Origin: Amycolatopsis pretoriensis
Lineage (GTDB): Bacteria; Actinomycetota; Actinomycetes; Mycobacteriales; Pseudonocardiaceae
NCBI RefSeq assembly: GCF_900107925.1
Contig: NZ_FNUJ01000001.1
Coordinates: forward strand, 930,001-994,000
Direction: 5' to 3'
DNA length: 64,000 nucleotides
Both the position numbers and the translations under genes were made by a program. Under the pieces are notes generated by a model, which had not been told where the DNA came from, did no database searches, and was given only the letters and a program-made list of their open reading frames with translations. The stretch's first letter is position 1. Each line of letters opens with the position of its first letter. Below are positions 8,998-17,817 of the stretch, piece by piece.

Positions 8998-9026
8998 TTG
9001 ACATCCGATTTGCCCGGGAGCAGACT
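8998..9026 (+). promoter_or_regulatory. Promoter of the xylo-oligosaccharide transporter operon
   Basis: A perfect -35 hexamer TTGACA (8998-9003) is followed after 17 bases by CAGACT (9021-9026), a fair actinobacterial -10. The solute-binding protein gene starts 66 bases downstream with an AGGAG ribosome site. Confidence 0.65.
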
Positions 9027-9092
9027 CTTCGCCAACCCGGGCGCAGTCGCGCCCCGTCCAACTCGGCCGAAGTCGTCAGGAGTGGACCCACG

Positions 9093-10388
9093 ATGTCTGT
9101 CAAACGCCGGATCCCCGTTCTCGCCGCCCTGGCGGCCGTCGTCCCGCTCGCGCTTTCCGCGTGCAGCGGGGGGAGCGAAGCGCCCGCCCAGCCGAGCGGC
9201 CCGGTCACCCTCACCTGGTGGCACAACGGCACCACCGACCCGATCAAGACGATCTGGGAAAAGGTCGTCGTCGACTACCACCAGGCGCACCCCGACGTCA
9301 CGATCAAGGCGCAGCCGCTGCAGAACGAGGACTTCCCCACCAAGGTCCCGCTCGCCCTGCAGGGCGCCGAGCCACCGGACGTCTACCAGTCCTGGGGCGC
9401 CGGTGACCTGGCCTCGCAGATCACCTCGGGCAAGGTCGCCGACATCACCGACGCCACGAAGTCGTGGATCACCCAGACCACCGGCAAGTTCGGCGAGAAC
9501 TGGCAGGTCGACGGCAAGCAGTACGGCGTGCCGTTCGAACAGCACTTCGTCGGCTTCTGGTACCGCAAGGACCTCTTCCAGCAGGCGGGGATCACCACCC
9601 CGCCGAAGACGATGGACGAGCTGAACGCCGCCGTCACGCAGCTGAAGGCCAAAAACATCGCGCCGATCTCGGTCGGGGGCAAGGACCGCTGGCCGGACGC
9701 CTTCTACTTCAACTACTTCGCCATCCGCGAATGCTCGATCGACGTGCTCAAGCAGTCGGTGAAGGCGGTCAAGCTCGAAGACCCGTGCTGGACCAAGGCC
9801 GGGCAGGACCTGAAGAGCTTCCTGGCGACGCAGCCGTTCCAGACCGGGTTCGCCGGCACGCCGGCCCAGCAGGGCGCGGGCAGCTCCGCCGGCCTCGTCG
9901 CCAACGGCAAGGCCGCGATGGAACTGCAGGGCGACTGGGAGCCCGGCACGATGTCGGCCCTGACCGACGACAAGCAGCTCGACTCGAAGGTCGGCTGGTT
10001 CCCGTTCCCGTCCGTGGCGGGCGGCCAGGGCGACCCGGCGGCCGTGCTCGGCGGCGGCGACGGTTTCGCCTGCACCACCCGGGCGTCGAAGGCGTGTGCG
10101 GACTTCCTGCAGTACCTGGGCAGTGAACCGGTGCAGACGCAGCTGGCCGCCCAGGGAGCCGGTCTGCCCGTCAACACCGTCGCCGCGAAGTCGCTGAAGA
10201 CCGACACGCTGAAGGCCGTCTACGACTACGGCACGAAGGCGCCGTACCTGCAGATGTACTTCGACCGGGCGTTCCCGACCGCGGTCGGCGCCGCGCTGAA
10301 CGACGCGGTGGCCAACATGTTCGCCGGCCAGGGCACCCCCGAGGGCATCGTGGCCGCCGTCAACCAGGCCGCGGCGGGCAACAAGTGA
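9093..10388 (+). CDS. bxlE: Sugar ABC transporter solute-binding lipoprotein (xylo-oligosaccharide type)
   Basis: The 431-residue protein has a lipoprotein signal with lipobox LSAC (Cys24), so it is anchored on the outer face of the membrane. The mature part is a family 1 extracellular solute-binding protein, beginning with the typical VTLTWWHNG strand and containing aromatic residues (WY, WP, YFNYF) suited to stacking on sugars. It is the first gene of a rightward operon with two permeases. Like the bxl and ceb systems of Streptomyces, the operon lacks an ATPase; the shared MsiK-type ATPase elsewhere in the genome presumably energises it. The link to xylobiose or longer oligosaccharides rests on the surrounding xylanolytic genes. 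Confidence 0.85.
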   Translation: MSVKRRIPVLAALAAVVPLALSACSGGSEAPAQPSGPVTLTWWHNGTTDPIKTIWEKVVVDYHQAHPDVTIKAQPLQNEDFPTKVPLALQGAEPPDVYQSWGAGDLASQITSGKVADITDATKSWITQTTGKFGENWQVDGKQYGVPFEQHFVGFWYRKDLFQQAGITTPPKTMDELNAAVTQLKAKNIAPISVGGKDRWPDAFYFNYFAIRECSIDVLKQSVKAVKLEDPCWTKAGQDLKSFLATQPFQTGFAGTPAQQGAGSSAGLVANGKAAMELQGDWEPGTMSALTDDKQLDSKVGWFPFPSVAGGQGDPAAVLGGGDGFACTTRASKACADFLQYLGSEPVQTQLAAQGAGLPVNTVAAKSLKTDTLKAVYDYGTKAPYLQMYFDRAFPTAVGAALNDAVANMFAGQGTPEGIVAAVNQAAAGNK

Positions 10389-11356
10389 CCACGGCGACGA
10401 AGCCGGTGCGGACGGCGAACCAGCCGTCCGCACCGGCTCCGGGCCGCCGCGCGAAGCGATCCGGCCTCGGCAAACGGCTCGAGCTGACGATCCTGCTCGG
10501 GCCGGCCCTGCTGGTGTTCGTCGGCTTCGTCCTGGTGCCGATCGGGATCGCCGGGTTCTACAGCCTGTTCCAGTGGAACGGCTTCGGCCCGCTCGACGAC
10601 TTCATCGGTCTCGACAACTACGTCGACGCCTTCAGCGGCGACGTGTTCCAGGGCGCGATCGTGCACAACCTGATCATCGCCGGGCTGTCGATCGTGGTGC
10701 AGCTGCCGCTGTCGATCGGCCTGGCGATGCTGCTCAACCGCAAGCTGCGGGGACGCGCGGTCCTGCGGGCCCTGGTGTTCGCGCCGTACGTGCTCTCCGA
10801 GGCGATCACCGCGGTGATCTGGATCCTCATGCTGCAGCCCAACGGGTTCGCCGACCAGGTGCTCAAGGGCGCCGGGCTCGGCGGCCTGGTCCACCAGTGG
10901 CTGGCCGACCCGGGCCTCGTGCTCTACACGATGTTCGCGGTGATCACCTGGAAGTACATCGGCTTCGGCATCATCCTGCTGCTCGCCGGTCTCCAGGGCG
11001 TGCCCGCCGAGTTGCGCGAGGCCGCGGCGCTCGACGGCGCGTCGGCGTGGCAGACCACCCGGCACGTCGTGCTGCCGCTGCTCGGGCCGACCATCCGGAT
11101 CTGGATCTTCCTGTCGGTGATCGGCTCGCTGCAGCTGTTCGACGTCGTGTGGATCATGACGCTGGGCGGGCCGGCGAACGCGTCGACGACGATGGCGACC
11201 TACCTGGTCGACCACGGCTTCAAGCGCTACGAGTTCGGTTTCGGTTCTGCGGTGGCGGTCATCCTCTTCGTCATCTGCTTCCTGTTCGCGCTGCTGTACC
11301 AGCGATTCGCGCTGCGCCGTGACACCCAGGGCGCCCTGACGAGGATGGCGGGCTGA
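10385..11356 (+). CDS. bxlF: Sugar ABC transporter permease, MalF type
   Basis: This 323-residue inner-membrane protein has a short polar N-terminus and about six membrane helices. The conserved EAA loop (ELREAAALDGASAW, about residues 211-224) contacts the ATPase. It begins with GTG four bases before the end of the solute-binding protein gene, so translation is coupled. It pairs with the next gene to form the transmembrane channel of the importer. No specificity residues can be read from sequence; substrate assignment follows the locus. Confidence 0.85.
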   Translation: MTTATKPVRTANQPSAPAPGRRAKRSGLGKRLELTILLGPALLVFVGFVLVPIGIAGFYSLFQWNGFGPLDDFIGLDNYVDAFSGDVFQGAIVHNLIIAGLSIVVQLPLSIGLAMLLNRKLRGRAVLRALVFAPYVLSEAITAVIWILMLQPNGFADQVLKGAGLGGLVHQWLADPGLVLYTMFAVITWKYIGFGIILLLAGLQGVPAELREAAALDGASAWQTTRHVVLPLLGPTIRIWIFLSVIGSLQLFDVVWIMTLGGPANASTTMATYLVDHGFKRYEFGFGSAVAVILFVICFLFALLYQRFALRRDTQGALTRMAG

Positions 11357-12180
11357 TGCGGTCACGCAAGTTCGGCCTCTCGATGGGGTACCTCGCGGCG
11401 ATCGTCGTGCTCGGCGTGACCGTCGTGCCGCTGCTGTTCGTCGTGCTCGGCGGGTTCCGCACCAACGCGCAGATCAACAACGACCCGGCCGGGCTGCCCG
11501 GCCCGTGGGTCATGGACAACTACGCCTCGGTCCTCGGCTCGAGCGCGTTCTGGACGTTCCTCGGCAACAGCGCGCTGATCGCGGTGATCGCGACCGCCGT
11601 CGCCGTCGGCCTGGGTTCGATGGCCGGGTTCGCGCTTTCGCGGTACCAGTTCAAGGGCCGTGAAGCGCTGTACACGCTGTTCACGCTCGGTCTGCTGTTC
11701 CCGCTGACCGTGGCGACCTTGCCGCTGTACCTGTGGCTGCGCGAGCTGGGCATGCTCGAGAGCTTCTGGGGGGTCGCGATCCCGGAAGCGGCGTTTTCGC
11801 TGCCGGTGACGATCGTGATCCTGCGCCCGTTCATGCACGCCATCCCGGGTGAGCTCGAGGACGCTGCCGTGCTCGACGGCGCGAGCCGGCTCGGGTTCTT
11901 CTGGCGCATCCTGCTGCCGCTGTCGGCGCCGGCGCTGACCACGGTCGGCGTGCTCGCCTTCGTCACCAGCTGGAACGCCTACCTGCTGCCGCTGCTGGTG
12001 TTCAACGACTCCGCGCACTTCACGCTCCCGCTCGGCGTCGCGACGTTCCGGACCCAGTACTCCCAGGACACCGCCCGGGTGCTCGCGTTCACCGCGCTGT
12101 CGATGATCCCGGCACTCGCGTTCTTCGTGCTCGCCGAACGGCGCATCGTCGGCGGGCTGACCGGATCCGTGAAGGGCTGA
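11356..12180 (+). CDS. bxlG: Sugar ABC transporter permease, MalG type
   Basis: The 274-residue partner permease has six predicted helices and the EAA loop ELEDAAVLDGASRL. Its ATG uses the last base of the preceding gene's stop codon (TGATG), the tightest form of coupling. It is followed after 15 bases by the GH115 gene, which carries its own ribosome site, so importer and glucuronidase are probably cotranscribed. The ATPase component is not encoded nearby. Confidence 0.85.
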   Translation: MRSRKFGLSMGYLAAIVVLGVTVVPLLFVVLGGFRTNAQINNDPAGLPGPWVMDNYASVLGSSAFWTFLGNSALIAVIATAVAVGLGSMAGFALSRYQFKGREALYTLFTLGLLFPLTVATLPLYLWLRELGMLESFWGVAIPEAAFSLPVTIVILRPFMHAIPGELEDAAVLDGASRLGFFWRILLPLSAPALTTVGVLAFVTSWNAYLLPLLVFNDSAHFTLPLGVATFRTQYSQDTARVLAFTALSMIPALAFFVLAERRIVGGLTGSVKG

Positions 12181-12195
12181 CTCAGGAGGTCTGCC

Positions 12196-15100
12196 GTGCC
12201 GTCCGAGGTCCACCGTCGTGCCTTTTTGCAGCTGCTCGCGCTGGCCGGAGCCGGCTCGGCCGCCCTCCCGGGACTGGCCGAGGCCGGAACCGGGTTTCCG
12301 TTGGTGTCGCGGGGGAAGGCCGCGACGATCGTCGTCAGTCCCGGCGATCTGCCGGGGGTGCGGCGGGTCGCGGGCGACCTGGCGGCCGACGTCGAACGCG
12401 TCACCGGGGTCCGCCCCGCAGTTTCGGACGTCGTGCCGGCGAGCGGGCCGGTGGTAGTGGTCGGCACCCTCGGCCACAGTCCGCTGGTCGACTCGCTGGT
12501 GTCGGCCGGCCGCTTGGACGTCCGCGGGATCGCCGGCAAGTGGGAGACGTCGCTGAGCCAGGTCGTCGACGGCCGGCTCGTGCTGACCGGCAGCGACCAG
12601 CGCGGCGTCATCTACGGCGTCTACGAGGTCTCGCGGCGGATCGGGGTTTCGCCCTGGTACTGGTGGGCCGACGTCCCGCCGCTGCGGCGGGCGGAGTTGC
12701 ACCTCCCGGGGGAGCGGTTCAGCCTCGGAACGCCGCACGTGAAGTACCGCGGGTTCTTCATCAACGACGAGAACCCGGCGCTCGGCACCTGGGCGCCGGC
12801 GTACTTCGGGCCGGGGAAGGCGCCGGGCTTTCCCAACGGCTTCAACCACCTCTTCTTCGCCAAGGTCTTCGAGACGATGCTGCGGCTGCGGGCCAACTAC
12901 CTGTGGCCGGCCGTCTGGGGTCGCGCGTTCGCCGAGGACGACCCGCTCAACCACGCCACGGCCAAGGAGTACGGCGTCGTGATGGGCACCTCGCACGAGG
13001 CGCCGATGATGCGCGGCATCGAGGAGTGGAACCGGCACGCGGTCCCCGCGGTCCGGGATTCGTCCGGGACGATCACGACGCCGGGCCACGACCCCTACGG
13101 CGGCACGGGGGAGTGGAGCTTCCGCCGCAACGGCGACGCCATCAAGGCCTACTGGACCGACGGCATCCGGCGGATGGCCCGCGAGGGCTTCGATGGCGTC
13201 GTCACGCTCGGCATGCGCGGCAACGGCGACGTCAGCCTGCCCGACGGCGACGGCATCGAGCTGATGCGGGAGATCATCGCGGCCGAGCGGGACATCCTCG
13301 CGCGCGAGCTCAGCACGGACGTCCCGCAGGTGTGGACGCTGTACAAGGAGGTCCAGCGGTACTGGGCCCAGGGCCTGCGCCCGCCGGACGACGTCATCGT
13401 CGTGTTCACCGACGACAACTGGGGCAACATCCGCAAGCACCCGGACCTCTCGCTGCCGCCGCACCCCGGCGGGTACGGGCTGTACTACCACTTCGACTAC
13501 GTCGGCGGCGGCCGCAACTACAAGTGGGTCGACACCGCGTTGCTCGCGAACACGTGGGAGCAGCTGCACCAGGCCGTCTCGTACGGGAACGACCGGTTGT
13601 GGGTCGCCAACGTCGGCGACATGAAGGGCAACGAGCTGCCGCTGCAGTTCTTCCTCGACTACGCGTGGGATCCCGCCGCGCTGCCGGCCGAGCGACTGTC
13701 CACTTGGGAGCGTTCGTTCGCTTCGGAGAACTTCGGGTCCGCACTGGCGTCGGACATCGCCGCGGTCTTGCACGACTACGGGCGACTGCAGTCGCGGCGC
13801 AAGCCGGAGCTGCTGAACCGGCGGATCACGGTGGACAGCGCCGGGGTGATCACCTACGACGACCAGATGACGCCGTTCAGCCTGGTGAACTACCGCGAGC
13901 TGGACCGGGTGACCGACGAGTGGCAGGACCTCGCGGCGCGGACGGCCCGGCTCGCGGCCCGGGTGCCGGCCGCCCACCGCGACGCGTTCTACGAACTGGT
14001 GGGGTACGAGGTCACGGCGTCGGCGAACCTGTACGCGTTGCGGCGCGCGGAGTTCACGAACCTGCTGTACGCGGCGCAGGGGCGTGCGTCGGCGAACGGG
14101 CTGGCGGCGGTCACGGAGGCCCGGTTCGCCGACGACCTGGCGCTCGCGGAGAGGTACAACACCGGGATCGCGGGCGGCAAGTGGAAGGGGTTCCAGACCC
14201 AGCCGCATATCGACTACGGCGACGTCGCCCGCTACGGCCCGAACGCGCCGTGGCAGCAGCCGGAGCTGAACAACGTCGCGCTGCCGGACGTCATCTTCCC
14301 GGCGGTCCGGCGGCTCGACCTGCCCGCGGCGGCTTCCCTGGGCGTGGCGGTGGACGGGTCGGCGGAGGCGTGGCCGGGTGCCGCGGGCCGTCCGGTGCTG
14401 CCGGAGTTCAGCCCGTACCAGACGGCGCCGGCGCAGTACATCGACGTCTTCAACCGCGGCCGGACCCCGTTCCGGTGCACGGCCACCGCGGGGGCGCCGT
14501 GGGTCCGGGTCGAGCCGCGCGGCGGCCGGGTGGAGGAGGAGCTGCGGATGACCGTGCGGATCGACTGGAGCCGGGCGCCGAAGGGCACCTCGACCGTGCC
14601 GATCACGGTGTCGGGAGCGGGGCAGTCGGTGGTGGTGGACGCTGTCGTGCGGAAGGTGGACCTGCCGGCCTCGGCGCGGCGCGGGTTCGTCGAGGCGGGC
14701 GGGTACGTGTCGATGGAGGCGGCGCACTGCAGCGCGAACGTCCCGGCCGGGCCGGTGGCGTGGCGGGCGATCCCGGACCTGGGCCGCACGGGCGCGGGGA
14801 TGACGCCGTTCCCGGTGACGGCGCCGAGCCGCGCGGCGGGAGCGGGCCCGCGGCTGGAGTACCGGCTGACGCTGGTGACCCCGGGGCCGGTGACGGTGTG
14901 GGCGTACTTGTCCCCGCGCAGCAACGTGTTGCAAGGGGACGGTTTGCGCTACGCGGTGTCGTTCGACGACGCTTCGCCACAGGTCGTGAACATCACGAAG
15001 GCCACGGGCGCGGACGACATGACGATGAACCGCCAGTGGGAGCGGACGACGTCGGACAACGTGAACCTGACCTCGACGCGGCACGAGGTGGGGGCGGCGG

Positions 15101-15225
15101 GGCCGCACGTGCTGAAGGTGTGGATGGTGGACCCGGCGGTGGTGGTCCAGAAGCTGGTGGTGGACACCGGTGGGCTGCGGCCCAGTTATTTCGGTCCGCC
15201 GGAAAGCCTGCGGTGGCCGGGATGA
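12196..15225 (+). CDS. Glycoside hydrolase family 115, xylan alpha-1,2-glucuronidase
   Basis: The 1009-residue protein matches GH115 in length and in signature stretches such as KYRGFFINDENPALG, LRANYLWPAVWG and GTSHEAPMMRG, followed by an active-site region containing TLGMRGNGD and VFTDDNWGN. GH115 enzymes remove (methyl)glucuronic acid side chains from xylan, including internal ones. The N-terminus (HRRAFLQLLALAGAGSAAL) resembles a twin-arginine signal, so export in folded form is likely. A GTG start at 12196 has a good AGGAGG site. Its position after the importer genes places it in the xylan operon. The last codons and the stop lie in the first unit of a 24-base tandem repeat that continues downstream, which is unusual. 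Confidence 0.85.
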   Translation: MPSEVHRRAFLQLLALAGAGSAALPGLAEAGTGFPLVSRGKAATIVVSPGDLPGVRRVAGDLAADVERVTGVRPAVSDVVPASGPVVVVGTLGHSPLVDSLVSAGRLDVRGIAGKWETSLSQVVDGRLVLTGSDQRGVIYGVYEVSRRIGVSPWYWWADVPPLRRAELHLPGERFSLGTPHVKYRGFFINDENPALGTWAPAYFGPGKAPGFPNGFNHLFFAKVFETMLRLRANYLWPAVWGRAFAEDDPLNHATAKEYGVVMGTSHEAPMMRGIEEWNRHAVPAVRDSSGTITTPGHDPYGGTGEWSFRRNGDAIKAYWTDGIRRMAREGFDGVVTLGMRGNGDVSLPDGDGIELMREIIAAERDILARELSTDVPQVWTLYKEVQRYWAQGLRPPDDVIVVFTDDNWGNIRKHPDLSLPPHPGGYGLYYHFDYVGGGRNYKWVDTALLANTWEQLHQAVSYGNDRLWVANVGDMKGNELPLQFFLDYAWDPAALPAERLSTWERSFASENFGSALASDIAAVLHDYGRLQSRRKPELLNRRITVDSAGVITYDDQMTPFSLVNYRELDRVTDEWQDLAARTARLAARVPAAHRDAFYELVGYEVTASANLYALRRAEFTNLLYAAQGRASANGLAAVTEARFADDLALAERYNTGIAGGKWKGFQTQPHIDYGDVARYGPNAPWQQPELNNVALPDVIFPAVRRLDLPAAASLGVAVDGSAEAWPGAAGRPVLPEFSPYQTAPAQYIDVFNRGRTPFRCTATAGAPWVRVEPRGGRVEEELRMTVRIDWSRAPKGTSTVPITVSGAGQSVVVDAVVRKVDLPASARRGFVEAGGYVSMEAAHCSANVPAGPVAWRAIPDLGRTGAGMTPFPVTAPSRAAGAGPRLEYRLTLVTPGPVTVWAYLSPRSNVLQGDGLRYAVSFDDASPQVVNITKATGADDMTMNRQWERTTSDNVNLTSTRHEVGAAGPHVLKVWMVDPAVVVQKLVVDTGGLRPSYFGPPESLRWPG

Positions 15226-15355
15226 GCGGGCCGGGGGTGGCCGGGATGAGCGGGCCGGGGGTGGCTGGGATGAGCGGGCCGGGGGTGGCTGGGATGAGCG
15301 GGCCGGGGGTGGCCGGGATTACCGGGCCGGGGGTGGCCCGGGTCGCCGGACCGGT
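15212..15355. repeat. 24-bp tandem repeat overlapping the GH115 stop codon
   Basis: Five well conserved 24-base units begin at 15212, 15236, 15260, 15284 and 15308, and a decayed sixth at 15332. Units 1-4 contain GGGATGAGCGGG; unit 1 supplies the GH115 stop codon, and units 2-4 repeat the same TGA. The fifth has ATTACC in place of ATGAGC. No palindromic repeat and no unique spacers are present. Confidence 0.9.
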
Positions 15356-15407
15356 GCGGGGTTCGCGGGGCGAGCGGCCGCGGCTCGGCGGCCTGCCGAG
15401 CGCCCAC

Positions 15408-15640
15408 CCGCCGGGGCGCCCCCCGTTTCTCACTCTACCGGTGGGCACCGACAGTTCCGGCGCCCGAAGGTCCTCGAACGCGGGCGGTCCCGGGCTCGGC
15501 CAGTCGCTTCCCGGCCGGCCGCTCAGCCCCGGCCGCCGCTTTCCGGACGACCGCTCACCGAGTCCGGCCGCCGGGGCGCCCCCCGTTCTCTACTCTACCG
15601 GTGGCCACCGACAATTCCGGCGCCCGGAAGTCCGCGAACG
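15408..15640. repeat. Pair of 73-bp direct repeats between GH115 and the second LacI gene
   Basis: The 73-base segments 15408-15480 and 15568-15640 are about 90 % identical by eye. Each runs from CCGCCGGGGCGCC through an ACTCTACCGGTG core to CGAACG, 160 bases apart. The second copy ends 25 bases before the leftward LacI gene's stop codon. Together with the 24-base array this fills the 440-base gap 15226-15665; no gene is apparent in it. Confidence 0.8.
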
Positions 15641-15665
15641 ACCGCCGGGCCCACCGGTCGCTCGC

Positions 15666-16727
15666 TCAGCCCCGGCCGGCCGGAACCGCCCGCCGCGCCG
15701 GCGCCGCCGTGCTCTGCCGGACCACCAGGCTCGTCGCCAGCTCCAGCCGGTGGCTCTCCGGGTGCGTCCCGCGCGCCAGGGAAATCGCCAGCCGGGCCCC
15801 CGCCGCCGCCATCTCCTGCAGTGGCTGGCGGATCGTCGTCAGCTCCGGGGTCAACCACCGGGCCACCGGCAGGTCGTCGAAACCCACCACGCTCAGGTCG
15901 TCCGGGATGCGCAGCCCCGCGTCCCGCGCCGCCTCGTACACCCCCAGGGCCTGCAGGTCGCTGCCCGCGAACACCGCCGTCGGACGATCCGGGAGGGTCA
16001 GCAGTGATGCCAGCTCGCGGTAACCCGACCGGACGTGGAAATCACCGCGACGGACCAGCGCCGGGTCGAACGCCAGGCCCGCCGTCTCCAGCGCCGTCCG
16101 GTAGCCGTCGATCCGGGCCCGGCTGCACAGCACCCCGTCCGGCCCGCCGATCATCGCGATCCGGCGGTGCCCCAGCTCCACCAGGTGCCGGGTCGCGGTC
16201 AGGCCGCCCTGCCAGTTCGTGGCCCCGATCGAGGGCGTCTCCGGCCCGGGCGCGCCGGCCGGGTCGACCACGACCAGCGGGATGTCGCGGGCGCGCAGCT
16301 TCGCCAGCTGCCCGCCGGTGAAGTCGGAGCACACCGACACGATGCCGACCGGCCGCCGCGCCAGGACGCTTTCGAGCCAGCTCTGGCCCGGCGTGTGACG
16401 GCCCGACGATTCCGCCAGCACGACCGCCATTCCGTTTTCGCGGGCGACGTACTCGACCCCGCGGATGATTTCCAGCGCCCACGTGCTTTCGAGTTCGTGG
16501 AACATCAGTTCCAGCAACCGGGAACGGCGGGACCGTTCGTCGGCCCGGCGGCGGTAACCGTATTTCCCGATGACGGCTTCCACTCGTGCGCGGGTGCTTT
16601 CGGCGACGTCGGGACGACCGTTGAGCACTTTCGAAACGGTCGGCACGGAAACTCCGGTCTCGGCCGCGATCCGGGCGATGGTGACCCGGGACGCACAGGG
16701 CTCGGGATCGTCGGACTTCGTTGTCAT
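15666..16727 (-). CDS. LacI-family regulator divergent from the GH10 xylanase
   Basis: The 353-residue protein has a LacI helix-turn-helix at about residues 14-34 (VTIARIAAETGVSVPTVSKV) and a sugar-binding effector domain ending in VVRQST. It faces away from the xylanase gene across a 70-base gap holding a CGAAACTTTCG palindrome. It probably represses the xylanase and itself. No Shine-Dalgarno precedes the ATG; instead a TAGAAT box lies seven bases upstream, consistent with a leaderless transcript. The C-terminal tail is Ala/Arg/Pro-rich and followed by repeats. It is clearly distinct from the other LacI protein at 7949-8959, so the two probably bind different sites. Confidence 0.82.
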   Translation of the reverse strand: MTTKSDDPEPCASRVTIARIAAETGVSVPTVSKVLNGRPDVAESTRARVEAVIGKYGYRRRADERSRRSRLLELMFHELESTWALEIIRGVEYVARENGMAVVLAESSGRHTPGQSWLESVLARRPVGIVSVCSDFTGGQLAKLRARDIPLVVVDPAGAPGPETPSIGATNWQGGLTATRHLVELGHRRIAMIGGPDGVLCSRARIDGYRTALETAGLAFDPALVRRGDFHVRSGYRELASLLTLPDRPTAVFAGSDLQALGVYEAARDAGLRIPDDLSVVGFDDLPVARWLTPELTTIRQPLQEMAAAGARLAISLARGTHPESHRLELATSLVVRQSTAAPARRAVPAGRG

Positions 16728-16734
16728 GGAGGAG

Positions 16735-16740
16735 ATTCTA
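16735..16740 (-). promoter_or_regulatory. -10 element for leaderless transcription of the second LacI gene
   Basis: Read on the minus strand, TAGAAT (5 of 6 matches to TATAAT) ends seven bases before the ATG. Transcription would then start at the A of the initiation codon, and no ribosome site is present. No good -35 is seen. Confidence 0.5.
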
Positions 16741-16757
16741 GGTCATCGAAACCCGGT

Positions 16758-16786
16758 TTGACATACCTCGAAACTTTCGGACAAAT
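16758..16786 (+). promoter_or_regulatory. Xylanase promoter with embedded CGAAACTTTCG operator
   Basis: A TTGACA -35 (16758-16763) is followed after 17 bases by a weak ACAAAT -10 (16781-16786). Between them lies the perfect palindrome CGAAA-C-TTTCG (16769-16779). This resembles the CGAAA-N-TTTCG element I recall being described upstream of Streptomyces xylanase genes. Its position within the promoter implies repression, presumably by the divergent LacI protein. The -10 assignment is weak. Confidence 0.6.
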
Positions 16787-16797
16787 GGAGGATGCGG

Positions 16798-17817
16798 ATG
16801 CTGCGAAGAATTCCTATTAAACGCGCGCTCATGACCGCCGCGATCGTCGCGGGCATTGTCGTGGGGCAGGCGCCGGCCGCTTCGGCGTCGGTTCCGCTGA
16901 AAGCCATCACGCACAAGTACGTCGGCAGTGCCGTGGCGGCGCAGTACCTGGCGAACGAACCCGACTACCGGGCCGTCCTCACCCGTGAATTCGACAACGT
17001 GACGCCCGAGAACGAGATGAAATGGGGGACGGTCGAAGCCGTTCGCGGGCAGTACGACTGGTCGGGCGCCGACGCGATCGTCCGGTACGCGCAGGCGACC
17101 CACAAGACCGTCCGCGGCCACACGCTGGTCTGGCACTCCCAGCTGCCGGACTGGGTCGCCGCGCTGCCCGCCGACGAGCTGCGCCGCGTCCTGCGCGACC
17201 ACATCACCACGGAGGTCAAGCGGTACAAGGGGAAGATCCGCGCCTGGGACGTCGTCAACGAGATCTTCAACGAGGACGGCACGCGCCGCGACACCGTCTT
17301 CCGGCAGAAGCTCGGCGACGGCTTCGTCGCGGACGTCTTCCGCTGGGCGCACGCGGCCGACCCGGCGGCGACGCTCTACATCAACGACTACAACATCGAA
17401 GGGATCAACCCGAAGAGCGACGCGGTGTACGACCTCGTCAAGACGCTCCGGCGGCAGGGCGTCCCGATCGGCGGCGTCGGGGTCCAGGCGCACCTGTCGA
17501 TCCAGTACGGCTTCCCCGGCCAGTACCGCGAGAACCTGGCCCGGCTGACGAAGCTCGGCGTGGACGTCGCGGTCACCGAGGCCGACGTCCGGATCCCCAC
17601 CCCGGCCGACGCGGCGAAGCTGGACACGCAGGCGAGCTACTTCGACCAGCTGTGGGACGGCTGCCAGGCGGTCCGGCGGTGCGTCGAGTTCACGACCTGG
17701 GGCTTCACCGACCGGCATTCGTGGGTGCCGGACGTCTTCCCGGGCGAAGGGGCGGCCTGCCTGTTCGACGAGAACCTGCAGCCGAAGCCGGCCTACCTGC
17801 GGATCAACCCCTGGTGA
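16798..17817 (+). CDS. Secreted GH10 endo-1,4-beta-xylanase
   Basis: The 339-residue protein is a compact single-domain GH10 enzyme with a signal peptide (about residues 1-30, cleavage near ASASVP). The acid/base is Glu155 in WDVVNEIF and the nucleophile is Glu261 in VTEADV; the WHSQLPDW and NDYNIEG signatures are also present. It cuts the xylan backbone outside the cell, feeding the importer and beta-xylosidase upstream. There is no carbohydrate-binding module. Two ATGs are possible; the one at 16798 lies six bases after GGAGG, while 16792 would touch the ribosome site. Its last 14 bases overlap the end of the convergent deacetylase gene. Confidence 0.92.
   Translation: MLRRIPIKRALMTAAIVAGIVVGQAPAASASVPLKAITHKYVGSAVAAQYLANEPDYRAVLTREFDNVTPENEMKWGTVEAVRGQYDWSGADAIVRYAQATHKTVRGHTLVWHSQLPDWVAALPADELRRVLRDHITTEVKRYKGKIRAWDVVNEIFNEDGTRRDTVFRQKLGDGFVADVFRWAHAADPAATLYINDYNIEGINPKSDAVYDLVKTLRRQGVPIGGVGVQAHLSIQYGFPGQYRENLARLTKLGVDVAVTEADVRIPTPADAAKLDTQASYFDQLWDGCQAVRRCVEFTTWGFTDRHSWVPDVFPGEGAACLFDENLQPKPAYLRINPW

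Noticed and set aside
5690..9001. Very long open frame (about 1,100 codons) on the plus strand opposite the GH3 and LacI genes
   Set aside because: It lies antisense to two well recognised genes, has Arg/Asp/Gln-rich composition typical of GC-rich shadow frames, and no domain or ribosome site.
15212..15355. CRISPR-like array
   Set aside because: The units are directly adjacent with no unique spacers, there is no palindromic repeat and no cas gene.
12540..16007. Open frame of about 1,150 codons overlapping GH115 and the repeat region
   Set aside because: It is a second reading frame of the GH115 gene that stays open because of high GC and the in-frame 24-base repeat; the GH115 frame has the domains.
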